A DNA stretch of 64,000 nt from Candidatus Pelagibacter sp. HIMB1321 (GCF_900177485.1 NZ_LT840186.1:310001-374000), one strand, 5' to 3'. Counted from the first letter of the stretch, positions 47,195-56,441 are shown. The notes: generated by a model not told the origin, from the sequence alone. Numbers and translations are program-made.

Positions 47195-47278
47195 CTATTT
47201 CTTTTTATTTTTTCTTTTAGCTCTTCTTTTTTTAGAGCCCTGTTTTCTTCGGCCCCTATGTTTTTTTGGATAACTCAT
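47195..47278 (-). CDS. Tiny highly basic peptide (27 residues)
   Basis: ATG at 47278 (minus strand) with AGGA four bases upstream, TAG at 47195-47197. The product has about 17 Arg/Lys in 27 residues (begins MSYPKKHRGRRKQGSKK). It is too short and too basic for an ordinary soluble protein. Size and charge resemble small ribosome-associated proteins such as bTHX, though I see no direct match. The strong Shine-Dalgarno is the main support. It lies in the gap between mnmA and the MetC-type gene. Confidence 0.6.
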   Translation of the reverse strand: MSYPKKHRGRRKQGSKKRRAKRKNKKK

Positions 47279-47352
47279 TAATTCCTATGTTATTATTTGT
47301 TTGAAATTATGTTGGGGATATAGCATAGTCGCCATTAGTTATCAAATTTTTT

Positions 47353-48528
47353 ATGTCGAATTCATTTAAAACTTTTTTAAAACATACAGCAAAAGACTTT
47401 CATAATCAGTCAGTTAATCCTCCGGTTGTAAGAGCTTCGACGATAATCTTTAAGTCAATGCAACATATAAGAAAAACTCAAGCTAAAGCTCAAAAAAATC
47501 CAACAGGCGGTCATTTTGATTATGGAAGACAAGGCACTTCTACCACTTATATCTTACAAAAGATTTTAACAAAATTAGAAGAAAGCTATCATGTCTTTAC
47601 AACACCGACAGGTTTTGGTGCAGTTTTTTTAGCTATATTTAGTGTGACAAGACCTGGTGATGAAATCATAGCCGCTGATCCAGTGTATAGTCCAACAAGA
47701 TTATTAACTGAAAATTTTTTAAAAGAATTTAATATCAAAACAACTTTTTATAATCCTCACGATTTAAAAACTCTGGAGAGTGCAATAAGTAAAAAAACTA
47801 AATTAATTTTTGTTGAAAACCCAGGTAGTAATACTTTTGATTTTCAAGATTTAGGAAAAATTATATCAATTGCAAAAAAAAATAAAATTTTAACTGCTAT
47901 AGATAATACTTGGGGTACACCATATTATTTAAAACCTATTAAGCTTGGTTTTGATATGTCGATTGTATCAGCTACCAAATATTATTCAGGTCACTCAGAT
48001 GTGATGGGTGGAAGTTTGGCTGTAAATAAAAAAGTTTTCAATCAAGTAAAAAATGCTGAAAGAATTACAGGTCTAAGATTAGGACCTGATGATGCTTATT
48101 TGATAACACGTGGACTTAGAACACTGGATGTTAGATTGGATCGTCATAGAGAAAATGCAAAAAAAGTTGCTGAATTTTTATCTAAAAATAAAAAGTTTAA
48201 ACTTTTGTATCCTTACAAAAAGGATAGTCACAACTTTAGAATGTGGAAAAAATATTATTCTGGTGCATCAGGACTGATGGGCTTAAAAATAAAATCTAAA
48301 AATATTAATTCAGTTAGAAAATTTGTTAATTCACTAAAATTATTTGGTTATGGTTATAGTTGGGGAGGATTTGAAAGTTTAGCACTTCATCAAGAGTTTA
48401 GAGAAACAGGTACTCGTAAATATCTCAAACTTGAAAAGGATGAACATTTAGTTAGGTTTCATATTGGTTTAGAAGACCCAAAAGATCTTATTGCTGATAT
48501 AAAGCAGGCATTAAGACATCTTAAATGA
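47353..48528 (+). CDS. metC: Cystathionine beta-lyase / Cys-Met metabolism PLP enzyme (MetC-type)
   Basis: 391 residues of the Cys/Met metabolism PLP family. The PLP lysine is in VSATKYYSGHSDVMGG. MetC cleaves cystathionine to homocysteine, pyruvate and ammonia. Related gamma-lyases and O-acylhomoserine enzymes share the fold, so the exact reaction is inferred. The stop overlaps the next start (ATGA). Confidence 0.82.
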   Translation: MSNSFKTFLKHTAKDFHNQSVNPPVVRASTIIFKSMQHIRKTQAKAQKNPTGGHFDYGRQGTSTTYILQKILTKLEESYHVFTTPTGFGAVFLAIFSVTRPGDEIIAADPVYSPTRLLTENFLKEFNIKTTFYNPHDLKTLESAISKKTKLIFVENPGSNTFDFQDLGKIISIAKKNKILTAIDNTWGTPYYLKPIKLGFDMSIVSATKYYSGHSDVMGGSLAVNKKVFNQVKNAERITGLRLGPDDAYLITRGLRTLDVRLDRHRENAKKVAEFLSKNKKFKLLYPYKKDSHNFRMWKKYYSGASGLMGLKIKSKNINSVRKFVNSLKLFGYGYSWGGFESLALHQEFRETGTRKYLKLEKDEHLVRFHIGLEDPKDLIADIKQALRHLK

Positions 48529-49745
48529 CATCTGAAAAATTTATTAATTCTAATACTGCATTAGTAACACTCATCGCAGCCTGTGGAGTAGTTTTAATCT
48601 CTTTAGGGGTTAGACAAACCTTTGGTTTGTTTATTAATGATTTTCAAAGAGATCTTGGAGTATCAATAACAGAGTCAGGACTAGCTATTGGAATTCAAAT
48701 GTTAATGTGGGGATTAACAGGACCAATTTTTGGAGCAATAGCCGATAGATATGGTGGTCACAAAGCAATCATGCTTGCATTTATTTTTTATACATTAGGT
48801 ATTTATTTTTTATATTCTGGACCTAACACTGGAATTTTTTTCCAATTAGATCTTGGTATTCTTGTAGGAATAGGACTTGGTGGTACTGCGATAAGTATTC
48901 CAATGTCTATAGTTGGTAAACACTTTCCTTTATCAAATAGAACAATTGCGATGAGTTTTGTCACAGCAGTAGGTTCGTTTGGTTATTTTATCTCACCAAT
49001 TTTTACAAACTATAGCTTAGCCAATAACGGATGGATCAATACATTATATTACTTTGTTGTGTTTTTATTAATTGGTTTTGTTATTTCTTATTTTGTTAAA
49101 TCACCATCAGTTAGTGAGAATTTAGAAAAACCTAGTTCTCAAACAACTTTTCAGGCACTCAGTGAAGCTTTTAAAACAAAAAGCTATATTTTATTAACTT
49201 CTGGTTTTTTTGTTTGCGGATTTCACATTACGTTGGTTGGAACTCATGTCCCTAAATATGTAATCGATAGAGGTTTAGAAAACTGGACTGCTGCAGCAAT
49301 ATTATCTCTAATTGGACTTTTTAATATTTTTGGATCATTACTTAGTGGTTATTTATCAACTAAAATAAGTAAAAAAATTATATTAAGTTCAATTTATTTC
49401 TTAAGGGGAATTTCAATAATTTTATTTATTTTTCTTCCAGCTAGCAATCTAAATGCTTTTATATTTGGTGCTAGTTTTGGATTTTTATGGCTTTCAACAG
49501 TACCTGCAACAAGTGGAATAGTTGCTCATTTATTTGGGACTAAATATTTAGGCCTTTTATATGGTATTGTTTTTTTAAGTCATCAAGTAGGTTCATTTTT
49601 TGGTGCCTATCTTGGAGGTTTATTCCATGATCTTTATGGCTCATATGATTATGCGTGGTATTTAGCAATTGCATTATCAGTATTTGCAGCAATAATTCAT
49701 TTACCAATTAAAGAAGAAGCTGTTTTAAGATTAAAAACTGAATAA
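48525..49745 (+). CDS. Major facilitator superfamily transporter (monocarboxylate/oxalate-formate type)
   Basis: 406 residues, about 12 helices. GVRQTFGLFINDFQRDLG near the start and AIADRYGGHKA after helix 2 fit the OFA/MCT-like MFS subgroup. It overlaps the upstream lyase gene by four bases. Substrate unknown. Confidence 0.8.
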   Translation: MTSEKFINSNTALVTLIAACGVVLISLGVRQTFGLFINDFQRDLGVSITESGLAIGIQMLMWGLTGPIFGAIADRYGGHKAIMLAFIFYTLGIYFLYSGPNTGIFFQLDLGILVGIGLGGTAISIPMSIVGKHFPLSNRTIAMSFVTAVGSFGYFISPIFTNYSLANNGWINTLYYFVVFLLIGFVISYFVKSPSVSENLEKPSSQTTFQALSEAFKTKSYILLTSGFFVCGFHITLVGTHVPKYVIDRGLENWTAAAILSLIGLFNIFGSLLSGYLSTKISKKIILSSIYFLRGISIILFIFLPASNLNAFIFGASFGFLWLSTVPATSGIVAHLFGTKYLGLLYGIVFLSHQVGSFFGAYLGGLFHDLYGSYDYAWYLAIALSVFAAIIHLPIKEEAVLRLKTE

Positions 49746-49746
49746 A

Positions 49747-50901
49747 TTGAGTAATATTTACAAACTTTATAAATTACATAATTCTAATCAGCCTTATATC
49801 ATTTACAAATCAAATAAAGGGTTCAAAATTTATTATGATTTTTCAAAAAAAATAATTTTAAGAAACATTAAAGATGTCCAAAATTTCTTAAATTTTAAAA
49901 CAAATAAAAAAAAATCTAAAAGTACAGATTTATTTTTAGGTTTTTTTGGTTATGAATTATTAAATAATTTAATAGATATAAAAATCCCAAAACAAAAGTC
50001 TTTAAATTTTTACAAAGGTATTTTTTATAAACCTGAAACTGTTCTTAGTATTAATAATTTTGTAAATTCAAATAATTACAAAAAGTTAAATAAAAATTTT
50101 AAGATTAATATAAATAAAAAGGCTTACTCTAAAATATTTGATAAATTTAAAAAAAGAATAAGAGCAGGAGACACTTATCAAATAAAAATTTGTACTAAAT
50201 ACAAGTCTAAATCAAAAGTTGATCCGTTAGATTTCTTTTCTAGATTATCTGAGTTTAATTTAGCGCCAGAAGCATTCATGATTAAAGATAAGGATTTTTC
50301 AATTGTAAGCTGTTCTCCAGAAAATCTCATCGATAAGAAAGGTAACCAAATTTCAACCAAACCAATCGCTGGAACTGTAAAAAAAATAAATAAGATGAAT
50401 AAATCAAAAGCATTAAAATACTTTCAAAAGAATATTAAAGAAAATAAAGAACATAACATGATCGTAGATATGGAAAGAAATGATTTATCTAAAATATGTG
50501 TTCCATTAAGTGTTGAGGTTGTTAAAGAAAAAGTAATTGAAGAATACCGAGACTTATTTCATTATGTAAGCTTAATTAAAGGTAAAGTTAGAAAATCAGT
50601 TCAAATTTTAGATATTATCAAAGCTATGATGCCTGGAGGATCTGTAATTGGTTGTCCAAAGATAAACACCTTAAAACTTTTAAATAATCAAGAAAAAGAA
50701 AATCGAAATATTTATACTGGAAGCTTTGGTTATATAAAATTTAATGGAGATATGAGATTTAATATAATTATTAGATCAATTTTAAATTTTAAAAATATAT
50801 CAGAAGTAGCGGTTGCATCAGGTGTAGTGATAGACAGCAATGCCAGCCGAGAGTTCAATGAAAATTATATAAAAGCTAAAGCTTTAATAGATTTGTATTA
50901 A
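49747..50901 (+). CDS. pabB: Aminodeoxychorismate synthase component I PabB
   Basis: 384 residues with a TTG start one base past the MFS stop. Chorismate-utilising enzyme fold: KIKAGDTYQI-like segment RIRAGDTYQIKIC, SPENLI, KPIAGT and the late MPGGSVIGCPK and YTGSFGYI blocks. It is shorter than E. coli PabB and lacks much of the N-terminal domain. It forms 4-amino-4-deoxychorismate with PabA for folate synthesis. The stop overlaps the pabA start (TAATG). Confidence 0.88.
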   Translation: MSNIYKLYKLHNSNQPYIIYKSNKGFKIYYDFSKKIILRNIKDVQNFLNFKTNKKKSKSTDLFLGFFGYELLNNLIDIKIPKQKSLNFYKGIFYKPETVLSINNFVNSNNYKKLNKNFKININKKAYSKIFDKFKKRIRAGDTYQIKICTKYKSKSKVDPLDFFSRLSEFNLAPEAFMIKDKDFSIVSCSPENLIDKKGNQISTKPIAGTVKKINKMNKSKALKYFQKNIKENKEHNMIVDMERNDLSKICVPLSVEVVKEKVIEEYRDLFHYVSLIKGKVRKSVQILDIIKAMMPGGSVIGCPKINTLKLLNNQEKENRNIYTGSFGYIKFNGDMRFNIIIRSILNFKNISEVAVASGVVIDSNASREFNENYIKAKALIDLY

Positions 50902-51458
50902 TGATTTACATAATAGATCATAACGACTCATTCACATTCAACGTCGTTCATCAATTTTCAAGATTTGATAAAGTAGTTTGTGATAATTATGACAAAATTA
51001 ATTATAATACTTTAGAAAAAGCTAGCTCTTTAGTTTTCTCACCAGGACCTGGTAACCCAAAAGATTATCCAAGGACTTCAAAAATTTATAAAAAATATAA
51101 AAGAAAAAAAAAGATAATTGGAATATGTTTAGGATTTCAACAAATTTTGTTTAATGAAGGGGCTAGAATAATAGAACAGAAAAATATCTATCATGGTTTT
51201 CAATCTAAAATAAAAGTTAACAATAAAAGTAAAATTTTTGATGATAATTCAGAATTTAAAGTTGGCAGATATCATTCATTAAAGCTTAAAGAGCCTTTTA
51301 AAAAGAATAGTTTTGATATAACAATGCGTTGCAAAATTACAAATGTTGCTATGGCATTTGAAAATAATCTAGATAAAATTTATGGATTTCAATTTCACCC
51401 AGAATCTTTTTTAACTTTAAATGGCAACTTTCTTATTAAAAAAATCTTATCAGCTTAA
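50901..51458 (+). CDS. pabA: Aminodeoxychorismate synthase glutamine amidotransferase PabA
   Basis: 185 residues, class I amidotransferase. The nucleophile cysteine is in GICLGFQQI, and HPESF near the end carries His and Glu. It delivers ammonia to PabB. It could also serve as TrpG, but coupling to pabB and pabC argues for PABA synthesis. It overlaps pabC by 38 bases. Confidence 0.9.
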   Translation: MIYIIDHNDSFTFNVVHQFSRFDKVVCDNYDKINYNTLEKASSLVFSPGPGNPKDYPRTSKIYKKYKRKKKIIGICLGFQQILFNEGARIIEQKNIYHGFQSKIKVNNKSKIFDDNSEFKVGRYHSLKLKEPFKKNSFDITMRCKITNVAMAFENNLDKIYGFQFHPESFLTLNGNFLIKKILSA

Positions 51459-52194
51459 TAATTTAAAAGAGATAAAGTTTAATGACCTATGGGGAGATCA
51501 TGGTGTCTTCACTACCATGTGGATTTTTGATAAATCTTTTAAGATTCTTTTTTTTAGAGATCATATTAATAATTTAATCAAATCTGCAATAGTTTATGGA
51601 ATAAATACAAAAAATTTAAAAAAAAATATTTTTAAACTTTTAAGAAAAAACTTATCTAATAGTAAAAAATATAATCATCTTTTAAGAATAGCTTTAAATA
51701 AAAAAGTTATTTCAATTTCAATAAGGAGCAAGATAAAGATTAAAAATAATTTAGTTTTAAAATTAGTAAAATTAAAACGTCAAAAGCCAGAATATAAAAA
51801 TCTTAAATACAGAAAGATTCTTTTACATCTATCAAAACTTGATACCAGTAAGTTTGATATAGGTCTTATAAGTGATAAAAAACTTTTAGAGACAGGAACT
51901 TCAAATATTCTTTTAGCAAAAGATAAAAAAATATACTCACCTATAAAAGGTTTTTATAAAGGTATTACATTTAGATCATTAGAAAAAAAATTACCTAAAA
52001 TTTTTAAAAAAAATATTTATGTAAATCAACTACAAGAATTTGATGAAATTATTTTAGTTGGTTCTGGTAAAGGAGTTGCTTCAGTAAGTAAAATTCATAA
52101 TAATAGCTGGAAAAGAAAAAGTTTAAATTATTTTAATTTGATATCTAAAACTTTAAATTCAGAAATTAAGAAATGTAAAAAAATTTTGATATGA
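51421..52194 (+). CDS. pabC: Aminodeoxychorismate lyase PabC (class IV aminotransferase)
   Basis: 257 residues. The LLETGTSNILLA segment near residues 156-167 is the PLP phosphate-binding loop of class IV enzymes. It removes pyruvate from 4-amino-4-deoxychorismate to give p-aminobenzoate, completing pabB-pabA-pabC. The ATG lies 38 bases inside pabA, an unusually long overlap here; a later start is possible but would cut into the fold. The very high Lys/Asn content is notable. Confidence 0.82.
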   Translation: MATFLLKKSYQLNNLKEIKFNDLWGDHGVFTTMWIFDKSFKILFFRDHINNLIKSAIVYGINTKNLKKNIFKLLRKNLSNSKKYNHLLRIALNKKVISISIRSKIKIKNNLVLKLVKLKRQKPEYKNLKYRKILLHLSKLDTSKFDIGLISDKKLLETGTSNILLAKDKKIYSPIKGFYKGITFRSLEKKLPKIFKKNIYVNQLQEFDEIILVGSGKGVASVSKIHNNSWKRKSLNYFNLISKTLNSEIKKCKKILI

Positions 52195-52589
52195 GAGATC
52201 CAAATAATCCTTGTTTATTTTGCAATGTTAAAGAAAGTGGAGTAGCACATGAAAATAATTTAGCTTATGCAAGTTATGACACTTACCCAGTCTCTGATCA
52301 TCATTGTCTGATAATTCCAAAAAGACACATTAAGAATTATTTTGACCTAACAAATGAGGAGCTTTTAGCATGTAATGATCTTATAAAATTAGTTAAAGAT
52401 GAAATTTTAAATAAAGATACAAGTGTAGAAGGTTTCAATGTAGGTACTAATTCAGGAACTGTTGCTGGACAGTCAATAATGCATTGTCATATTCATGTGA
52501 TTCCAAGACGTTCTGGTGACGTTGAGAACCCTCAAGGCGGTGTAAGATCAGTAATCCCAAAAAAACAACATTATATAAGAAGAAAATAA
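52191..52589 (+). CDS. HIT-family nucleotide hydrolase/transferase
   Basis: 132 residues. The HIT triad is in HCHIHVIPR, and the N-terminal CLFCNVKE is a zinc-type start seen in many HIT proteins. Such proteins hydrolyse or transfer nucleoside monophosphates from AMP-linked substrates. It overlaps pabC by four bases. Its position just before the apr genes, whose product APS is an AMP-linked sulfate, is suggestive; some HIT proteins act on APS, but nothing here shows that. Confidence 0.85.
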   Translation: MRDPNNPCLFCNVKESGVAHENNLAYASYDTYPVSDHHCLIIPKRHIKNYFDLTNEELLACNDLIKLVKDEILNKDTSVEGFNVGTNSGTVAGQSIMHCHIHVIPRRSGDVENPQGGVRSVIPKKQHYIRRK

Positions 52590-52621
52590 CCCTAATAACG
52601 ACAAAATGTACAATAGTTATC

Positions 52622-52642
52622 AGTTGAAGATTATTTTCAACT
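52622..52642 (+). promoter_or_regulatory. Hairpin and possible -10 box upstream of aprM
   Basis: A perfect 7-bp inverted repeat (AGTTGAA with its complement at 52636-52642) and seven-base loop lies 33 bases after the HIT stop. TATACT at 52642-52647 overlaps its edge and could be the -10 box for the apr operon, although no well-spaced -35 is seen. It may be a weak terminator or an operator. Confidence 0.35.
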
Positions 52643-52682
52643 ATACTAAGTGTTTCTACAATTTAACTAATTTAATTAATCT

Positions 52683-53477
52683 ATGATATACACAAACCCA
52701 TTTTCTACTTTAGCAGAAACCGTTTCGCCAGTTGCTATGCAAAGCTTTATTATAGCAATGGTTATTTTAATTGCTGTTGGAACAATTATTCAAATGATCC
52801 ATCATAAAAATATTACTTACTTTTTTAATAATGCAAAAAAAGCAAAATTGTCAGCAACTAAAGAACTTAGTGCTGGAGAAAAAACTGCGATAATAGCAAA
52901 AACAGCAGTTGTAGATATTGGTACAACTTCAGAACTTGGCTTTGGAAAAAGAAGACTTGCTCATGTACTTGGTATGTATGGTACAATTTTATTTTGGATT
53001 GCATCAGTAGTTTTAGTTTTCAGCTACACTGGTGCTGGGAAATCTAATTCAGAAATTTGGTCAATGCTCTGGCATGTTGGAGCAATACTTACTTGTTTAG
53101 GTGGTTATTGGTTCTGGTTTTTCTTAAGAGTAGATGTTTCATCAGAAGCTCATCCTTGGTATAGAATTATTAAAGCAGATTTATTTGTACTTGCTCTTTT
53201 AGCTTGTGCTACTTTTGGATTAGCTTGGTCATACACACAATTTAATGGTCAAGTTGGATTATCTTATTTATTTTTGATTTTATTCGTAACTGCAAATATT
53301 GTTTTATTTGGAGGTGTATATTGGTCTAAGTTTGCTCACATGTTTTATAAACCAGGAGCAGCAATACAAAAAAATTTGGCTGAAGCAGATGGTTCGAGAG
53401 ATAACCTGCCACCACCAGCGGATGCACCAGAGCAATTTGGTCTTGGTATTAAAAGAGAACAACCTAAACACTATTAA
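52683..53477 (+). CDS. aprM: APS reductase-associated membrane protein AprM
   Basis: 264 residues with about five hydrophobic helices (around 20-40, 99-119, 128-147, 163-183, 190-211) and polar ends. It has the plan of an AprM-type membrane anchor that exchanges electrons between AprBA and the quinone pool. The call rests mainly on being the gene before aprB, as in other sulfur oxidisers. Confidence 0.75.
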   Translation: MIYTNPFSTLAETVSPVAMQSFIIAMVILIAVGTIIQMIHHKNITYFFNNAKKAKLSATKELSAGEKTAIIAKTAVVDIGTTSELGFGKRRLAHVLGMYGTILFWIASVVLVFSYTGAGKSNSEIWSMLWHVGAILTCLGGYWFWFFLRVDVSSEAHPWYRIIKADLFVLALLACATFGLAWSYTQFNGQVGLSYLFLILFVTANIVLFGGVYWSKFAHMFYKPGAAIQKNLAEADGSRDNLPPPADAPEQFGLGIKREQPKHY

Positions 53478-53501
53478 ATTTAGAAAAGGAGAAAAGATAA
53501 T

Positions 53502-53972
53502 ATGTCAACATTTGTATACATGACTAGATGTGATGGCTGCGGTCATTGCGTAGATATTTGCCCATCAGATATAATGCACATTGATGAAAATATCAGACGT
53601 GCAAAAAATATAGAGCCAAACTTTTGTTGGGAATGTTATTCATGCGTTAAAGCATGTCCTAATCATGCAATTGATGTAAGAGGTTATGCAGACTTTGCTC
53701 CAATGGGACACAGTGTAAGAGTTAGAAGAGAAGAGGAAAAAGGAACAATCTCTTGGAAAATAAAATTTAGAAATGGAACAGAAAAAAACTTTGTTTCTCC
53801 AATTACAACAAAACCTTGGGGTAAATTTATTCCAAAACTTGCAGATGGTGATAAACCAAACCAAGGAGAAATAAATTCTCAAAGATTGTATAGAGAACCA
53901 GAAGGATTAAATACGGGTGGTGAATTACCTGTTGTTCCTAAAGAGTCGTTCAAGAAAGGGGTATACTACTAA
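53502..53972 (+). CDS. aprB: Adenylylsulfate reductase beta subunit AprB
   Basis: 156 residues. Two 4Fe-4S clusters are bound by CDGCGHCVDICP (cysteines 10, 13, 16, 20) and CWECYSCVKACP (42, 45, 48, 52). It carries electrons between the AprA flavin and the membrane. An AGGAG-like site precedes the ATG. The stop overlaps aprA (TAATG). Confidence 0.95.
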   Translation: MSTFVYMTRCDGCGHCVDICPSDIMHIDENIRRAKNIEPNFCWECYSCVKACPNHAIDVRGYADFAPMGHSVRVRREEEKGTISWKIKFRNGTEKNFVSPITTKPWGKFIPKLADGDKPNQGEINSQRLYREPEGLNTGGELPVVPKESFKKGVYY

Positions 53973-55831
53973 TGGCAAAGCATAAAACTCATTACGAAGA
54001 TTGTGATATTCTAGTTGTTGGTGGTGGTATGGCTGGAACTGGTGCTACGTTTGAAGCGAGACACTGGGGCAGAGACATGAAAATTGTTTGTGTTGAGAAA
54101 GCTAACATCGATAGAAGTGGTGCTGTAGCTCAAGGTCTATATGCAATTAACTGCTACATGGGTATGCAGTGGGGCGAAAACCAACCAGAAGATCATGTTC
54201 GATATGCAAGAAATGATCTGATGGGAATGGTTAGAGAAGATTTAGGTTATGACATGGCTCGTCATGTAGATTCTACAGTTCATATGTTTGATGAATGGGG
54301 TCTTCCAATGATGAAAAATGAAAAAACTGGAAGATACCTAAGAGAAGGTAAGTGGCAGATAATGATCCATGGTGAAAGTTATAAGCCAATTGTTGCTGAA
54401 GCTGCAAAAAAATCTGCTGATAAAATTTACAATAGAATAATGATTACTCATCTTTTAATGGATGAAGCTCAAGACAATAGAATTGGTGGAGCTGTAGGCT
54501 TTAACATGAGAACAGGTGATTTCCATGTGTTTAGAGCTAAAGCAGTTATTGTTGCTGCTGGTGGAGCATCACACATATTTAAGCCAAGAGCAGTTGGTGA
54601 AGGTATGGGAAGAACTTGGTACGCACCTTGGAGTAATGGTTCAGCATATGCATTACCAATAGCAGCTGGGGCTAAAATGACTCAGATGGAAAATAGAATT
54701 GTTTTATGTAGATTTAAAGATGGATATGGACCAGTTGGTGCCTATTTTCTTCATTTAAAAACATACACTCAAAACGCTAATGGCGAAAACTACGAGAAGA
54801 AATGGTATGATCAAACTAAAGAGCTAGTTGGTGAATATATTGATCATCATCCAACTCCTACTTGTTTAAGAAACCATGCATTTATTCAAGAAGTTGCTGC
54901 AGGTGGTGGACCAATTCATATGGTTACAACTGAGGCTTTCCAAGATCCACACTTAGAAACTGTTGGATGGGAAAACTTTTTAGGCATGACAGTTGGACAA
55001 GCAGTTGTTTGGGCTTCGCAAAATATTGACCCTAAATACACAAATCCAGAACTAACTACTTCAGAACCATATGTTATGGGCTCTCATGCAACATGTTCAG
55101 GAGCTTGGGTAAGTGGACCTGAAGATTTATCTCCGCCAGAATATTTCTGGGGTTACAATAGAATGTTAACTATCGATGGATTATTTGGTGCGGGTGACAC
55201 TGTTGGTGGAAGTGCACACAAATTTTCATCAGGTTCTTTTACTGAAGGAAGATTAGCTGCAAAAGCTGCTGTAAAATATATTGAAGATAAAAAAGCAGAT
55301 GGAATTAAAGTTTCAGACAAACAGTGTGAAAACTTTAAGGAAATTGTTTATAAACCTTTAGATAATTACACAATCGCAAGAAACGAGATTACAGGAGGAA
55401 CAGTATCTCCAAGCTATATATCTCCAATTCAAGGTTTACAAAGACTACAGAAAATCATGGATGAGTATGTAGGTGGTATTACTTCCAACTATATGACTAA
55501 TGGAAATATGCTAAAAAGAGGTCTGGAGCTACTAGATTGGCTGCAAGAAGATCTAGAGCATGTTGGAGCAGAGGATTATCACCAGTTAATGAGAGCTTGG
55601 GAGCTAAAGCATAGAGCTTTAACTTCTCAGTGTGTTACTGAACATACTCTATTTAGAGAAGAAACTCGTTGGCCTGGATATTACTACAGAGGTGATCACA
55701 TGAAATTAGATGATGATAATTGGCATTGTTTAACAGTTTCAAGAAGAGATCCTAAAACTGGTAAGTTCAGCATGGAGAAAGTGCCTGTTTACCATATCGT
55801 TGACGAAAACGAGAAGAAAAAAGCCTCTTAA
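53972..55831 (+). CDS. aprA: Adenylylsulfate reductase alpha subunit AprA
   Basis: 619 residues, the usual AprA length. FAD site VVGGGMAGTGA near residues 15-25, with RSGAVAQGLYAINCYMG downstream. It interconverts APS and AMP plus sulfite. With no Dsr genes and plenty of sulfite from Xsc and SuyAB nearby, it probably runs oxidatively, from sulfite to APS. No sat or APS:phosphate transferase gene is in the window to release sulfate. Confidence 0.95.
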   Translation: MAKHKTHYEDCDILVVGGGMAGTGATFEARHWGRDMKIVCVEKANIDRSGAVAQGLYAINCYMGMQWGENQPEDHVRYARNDLMGMVREDLGYDMARHVDSTVHMFDEWGLPMMKNEKTGRYLREGKWQIMIHGESYKPIVAEAAKKSADKIYNRIMITHLLMDEAQDNRIGGAVGFNMRTGDFHVFRAKAVIVAAGGASHIFKPRAVGEGMGRTWYAPWSNGSAYALPIAAGAKMTQMENRIVLCRFKDGYGPVGAYFLHLKTYTQNANGENYEKKWYDQTKELVGEYIDHHPTPTCLRNHAFIQEVAAGGGPIHMVTTEAFQDPHLETVGWENFLGMTVGQAVVWASQNIDPKYTNPELTTSEPYVMGSHATCSGAWVSGPEDLSPPEYFWGYNRMLTIDGLFGAGDTVGGSAHKFSSGSFTEGRLAAKAAVKYIEDKKADGIKVSDKQCENFKEIVYKPLDNYTIARNEITGGTVSPSYISPIQGLQRLQKIMDEYVGGITSNYMTNGNMLKRGLELLDWLQEDLEHVGAEDYHQLMRAWELKHRALTSQCVTEHTLFREETRWPGYYYRGDHMKLDDDNWHCLTVSRRDPKTGKFSMEKVPVYHIVDENEKKKAS

Positions 55832-55859
55832 GTTAATTATTAATTAAAAGAGTAATTTC

Positions 55860-56210
55860 ATGGATCTTCTAGCAAAATCAGATGAGGAGATTTTTGCTAT
55901 AGCTAAACCTATTTGGGAAAATTTAGTAAAATCATCAAATCTTAAAGATTATGGTGGTTTTACTAGAGATTTTTCTACTCAAATGTTGTTTGGGGCCAAT
56001 GAAGTAGAGCTTGGTAAGCAATGGGCTAACAATAAATTAATAGTTAACCTAAAAGAGATGTATGAGCCTTTCGGTACATTAAGAAGAGGAGATCATATAA
56101 CTATTCTTATCAAGCAGCTGAATACAGAGATCCCAGGGGAATTTCTTGGCAGATTGGTTCTTGGTGTAGAGGATGGGATTGTCAAAATTTTTGGTGCAAC
56201 TATCTATTAA
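55860..56210 (+). CDS. Conserved-looking protein of unknown function downstream of aprA
   Basis: 116 residues, no membrane segment or signal peptide, mixed alpha/beta character, with a basic centre (GTLRRGDHITILIKQL). It starts 28 bases after aprA on the same strand and is probably in the apr operon. I do not recognise it. A role in AprBA assembly or sulfite handling would fit its position, but this is inference. Confidence 0.7.
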   Translation: MDLLAKSDEEIFAIAKPIWENLVKSSNLKDYGGFTRDFSTQMLFGANEVELGKQWANNKLIVNLKEMYEPFGTLRRGDHITILIKQLNTEIPGEFLGRLVLGVEDGIVKIFGATIY

Positions 56211-56277
56211 TAAAAAAATTTTTATTTAATTATAAATTATTTGACAAATAACTTTGTGGGTGTATTGACCTCCATAA

Positions 56278-56412
56278 ATGCAATTATTTCAAAATAAATT
56301 TCTTAATAAAATATTAAACTTAAAAACAATAATCATCAAAACTAGTATTTTTGCAGGATTAGCTGCATATTGGGGTGTGATTTTAGTTGGCACTCTTATA
56401 ACTTTTAGTTAA
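56278..56412 (+). CDS. Small single-helix membrane protein (44 residues)
   Basis: ATG at 56278, TAA at 56410-56412. A basic N-terminal part (KFLNKILNLK) is followed by one hydrophobic helix (about 24-43, FAGLAAYWGVILVGTLITF). It lies 29 bp before a TauE-like gene and 67 bp after the unknown apr-linked gene, all same strand. Too short for most gene callers; coding status is supported by position and helix pattern only. Confidence 0.5.
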   Translation: MQLFQNKFLNKILNLKTIIIKTSIFAGLAAYWGVILVGTLITFS

Positions 56413-56441
56413 GTTATTTTTAAGTTTCACAAATAAATTTA

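Noticed and set aside
47312-47335. TTGGGGATATAGCATAGTCG stretch resembling the start of a tRNA gene
   Set aside because: The D-arm-like start is not followed by an anticodon stem, T-loop or acceptor complement; the sequence turns A+T-rich and enters the MetC-type gene.
56241-56271. TTGACA in front of the 44-residue ORF as a -35 box
   Set aside because: No acceptable -10 element appears at 16-18 bp downstream.
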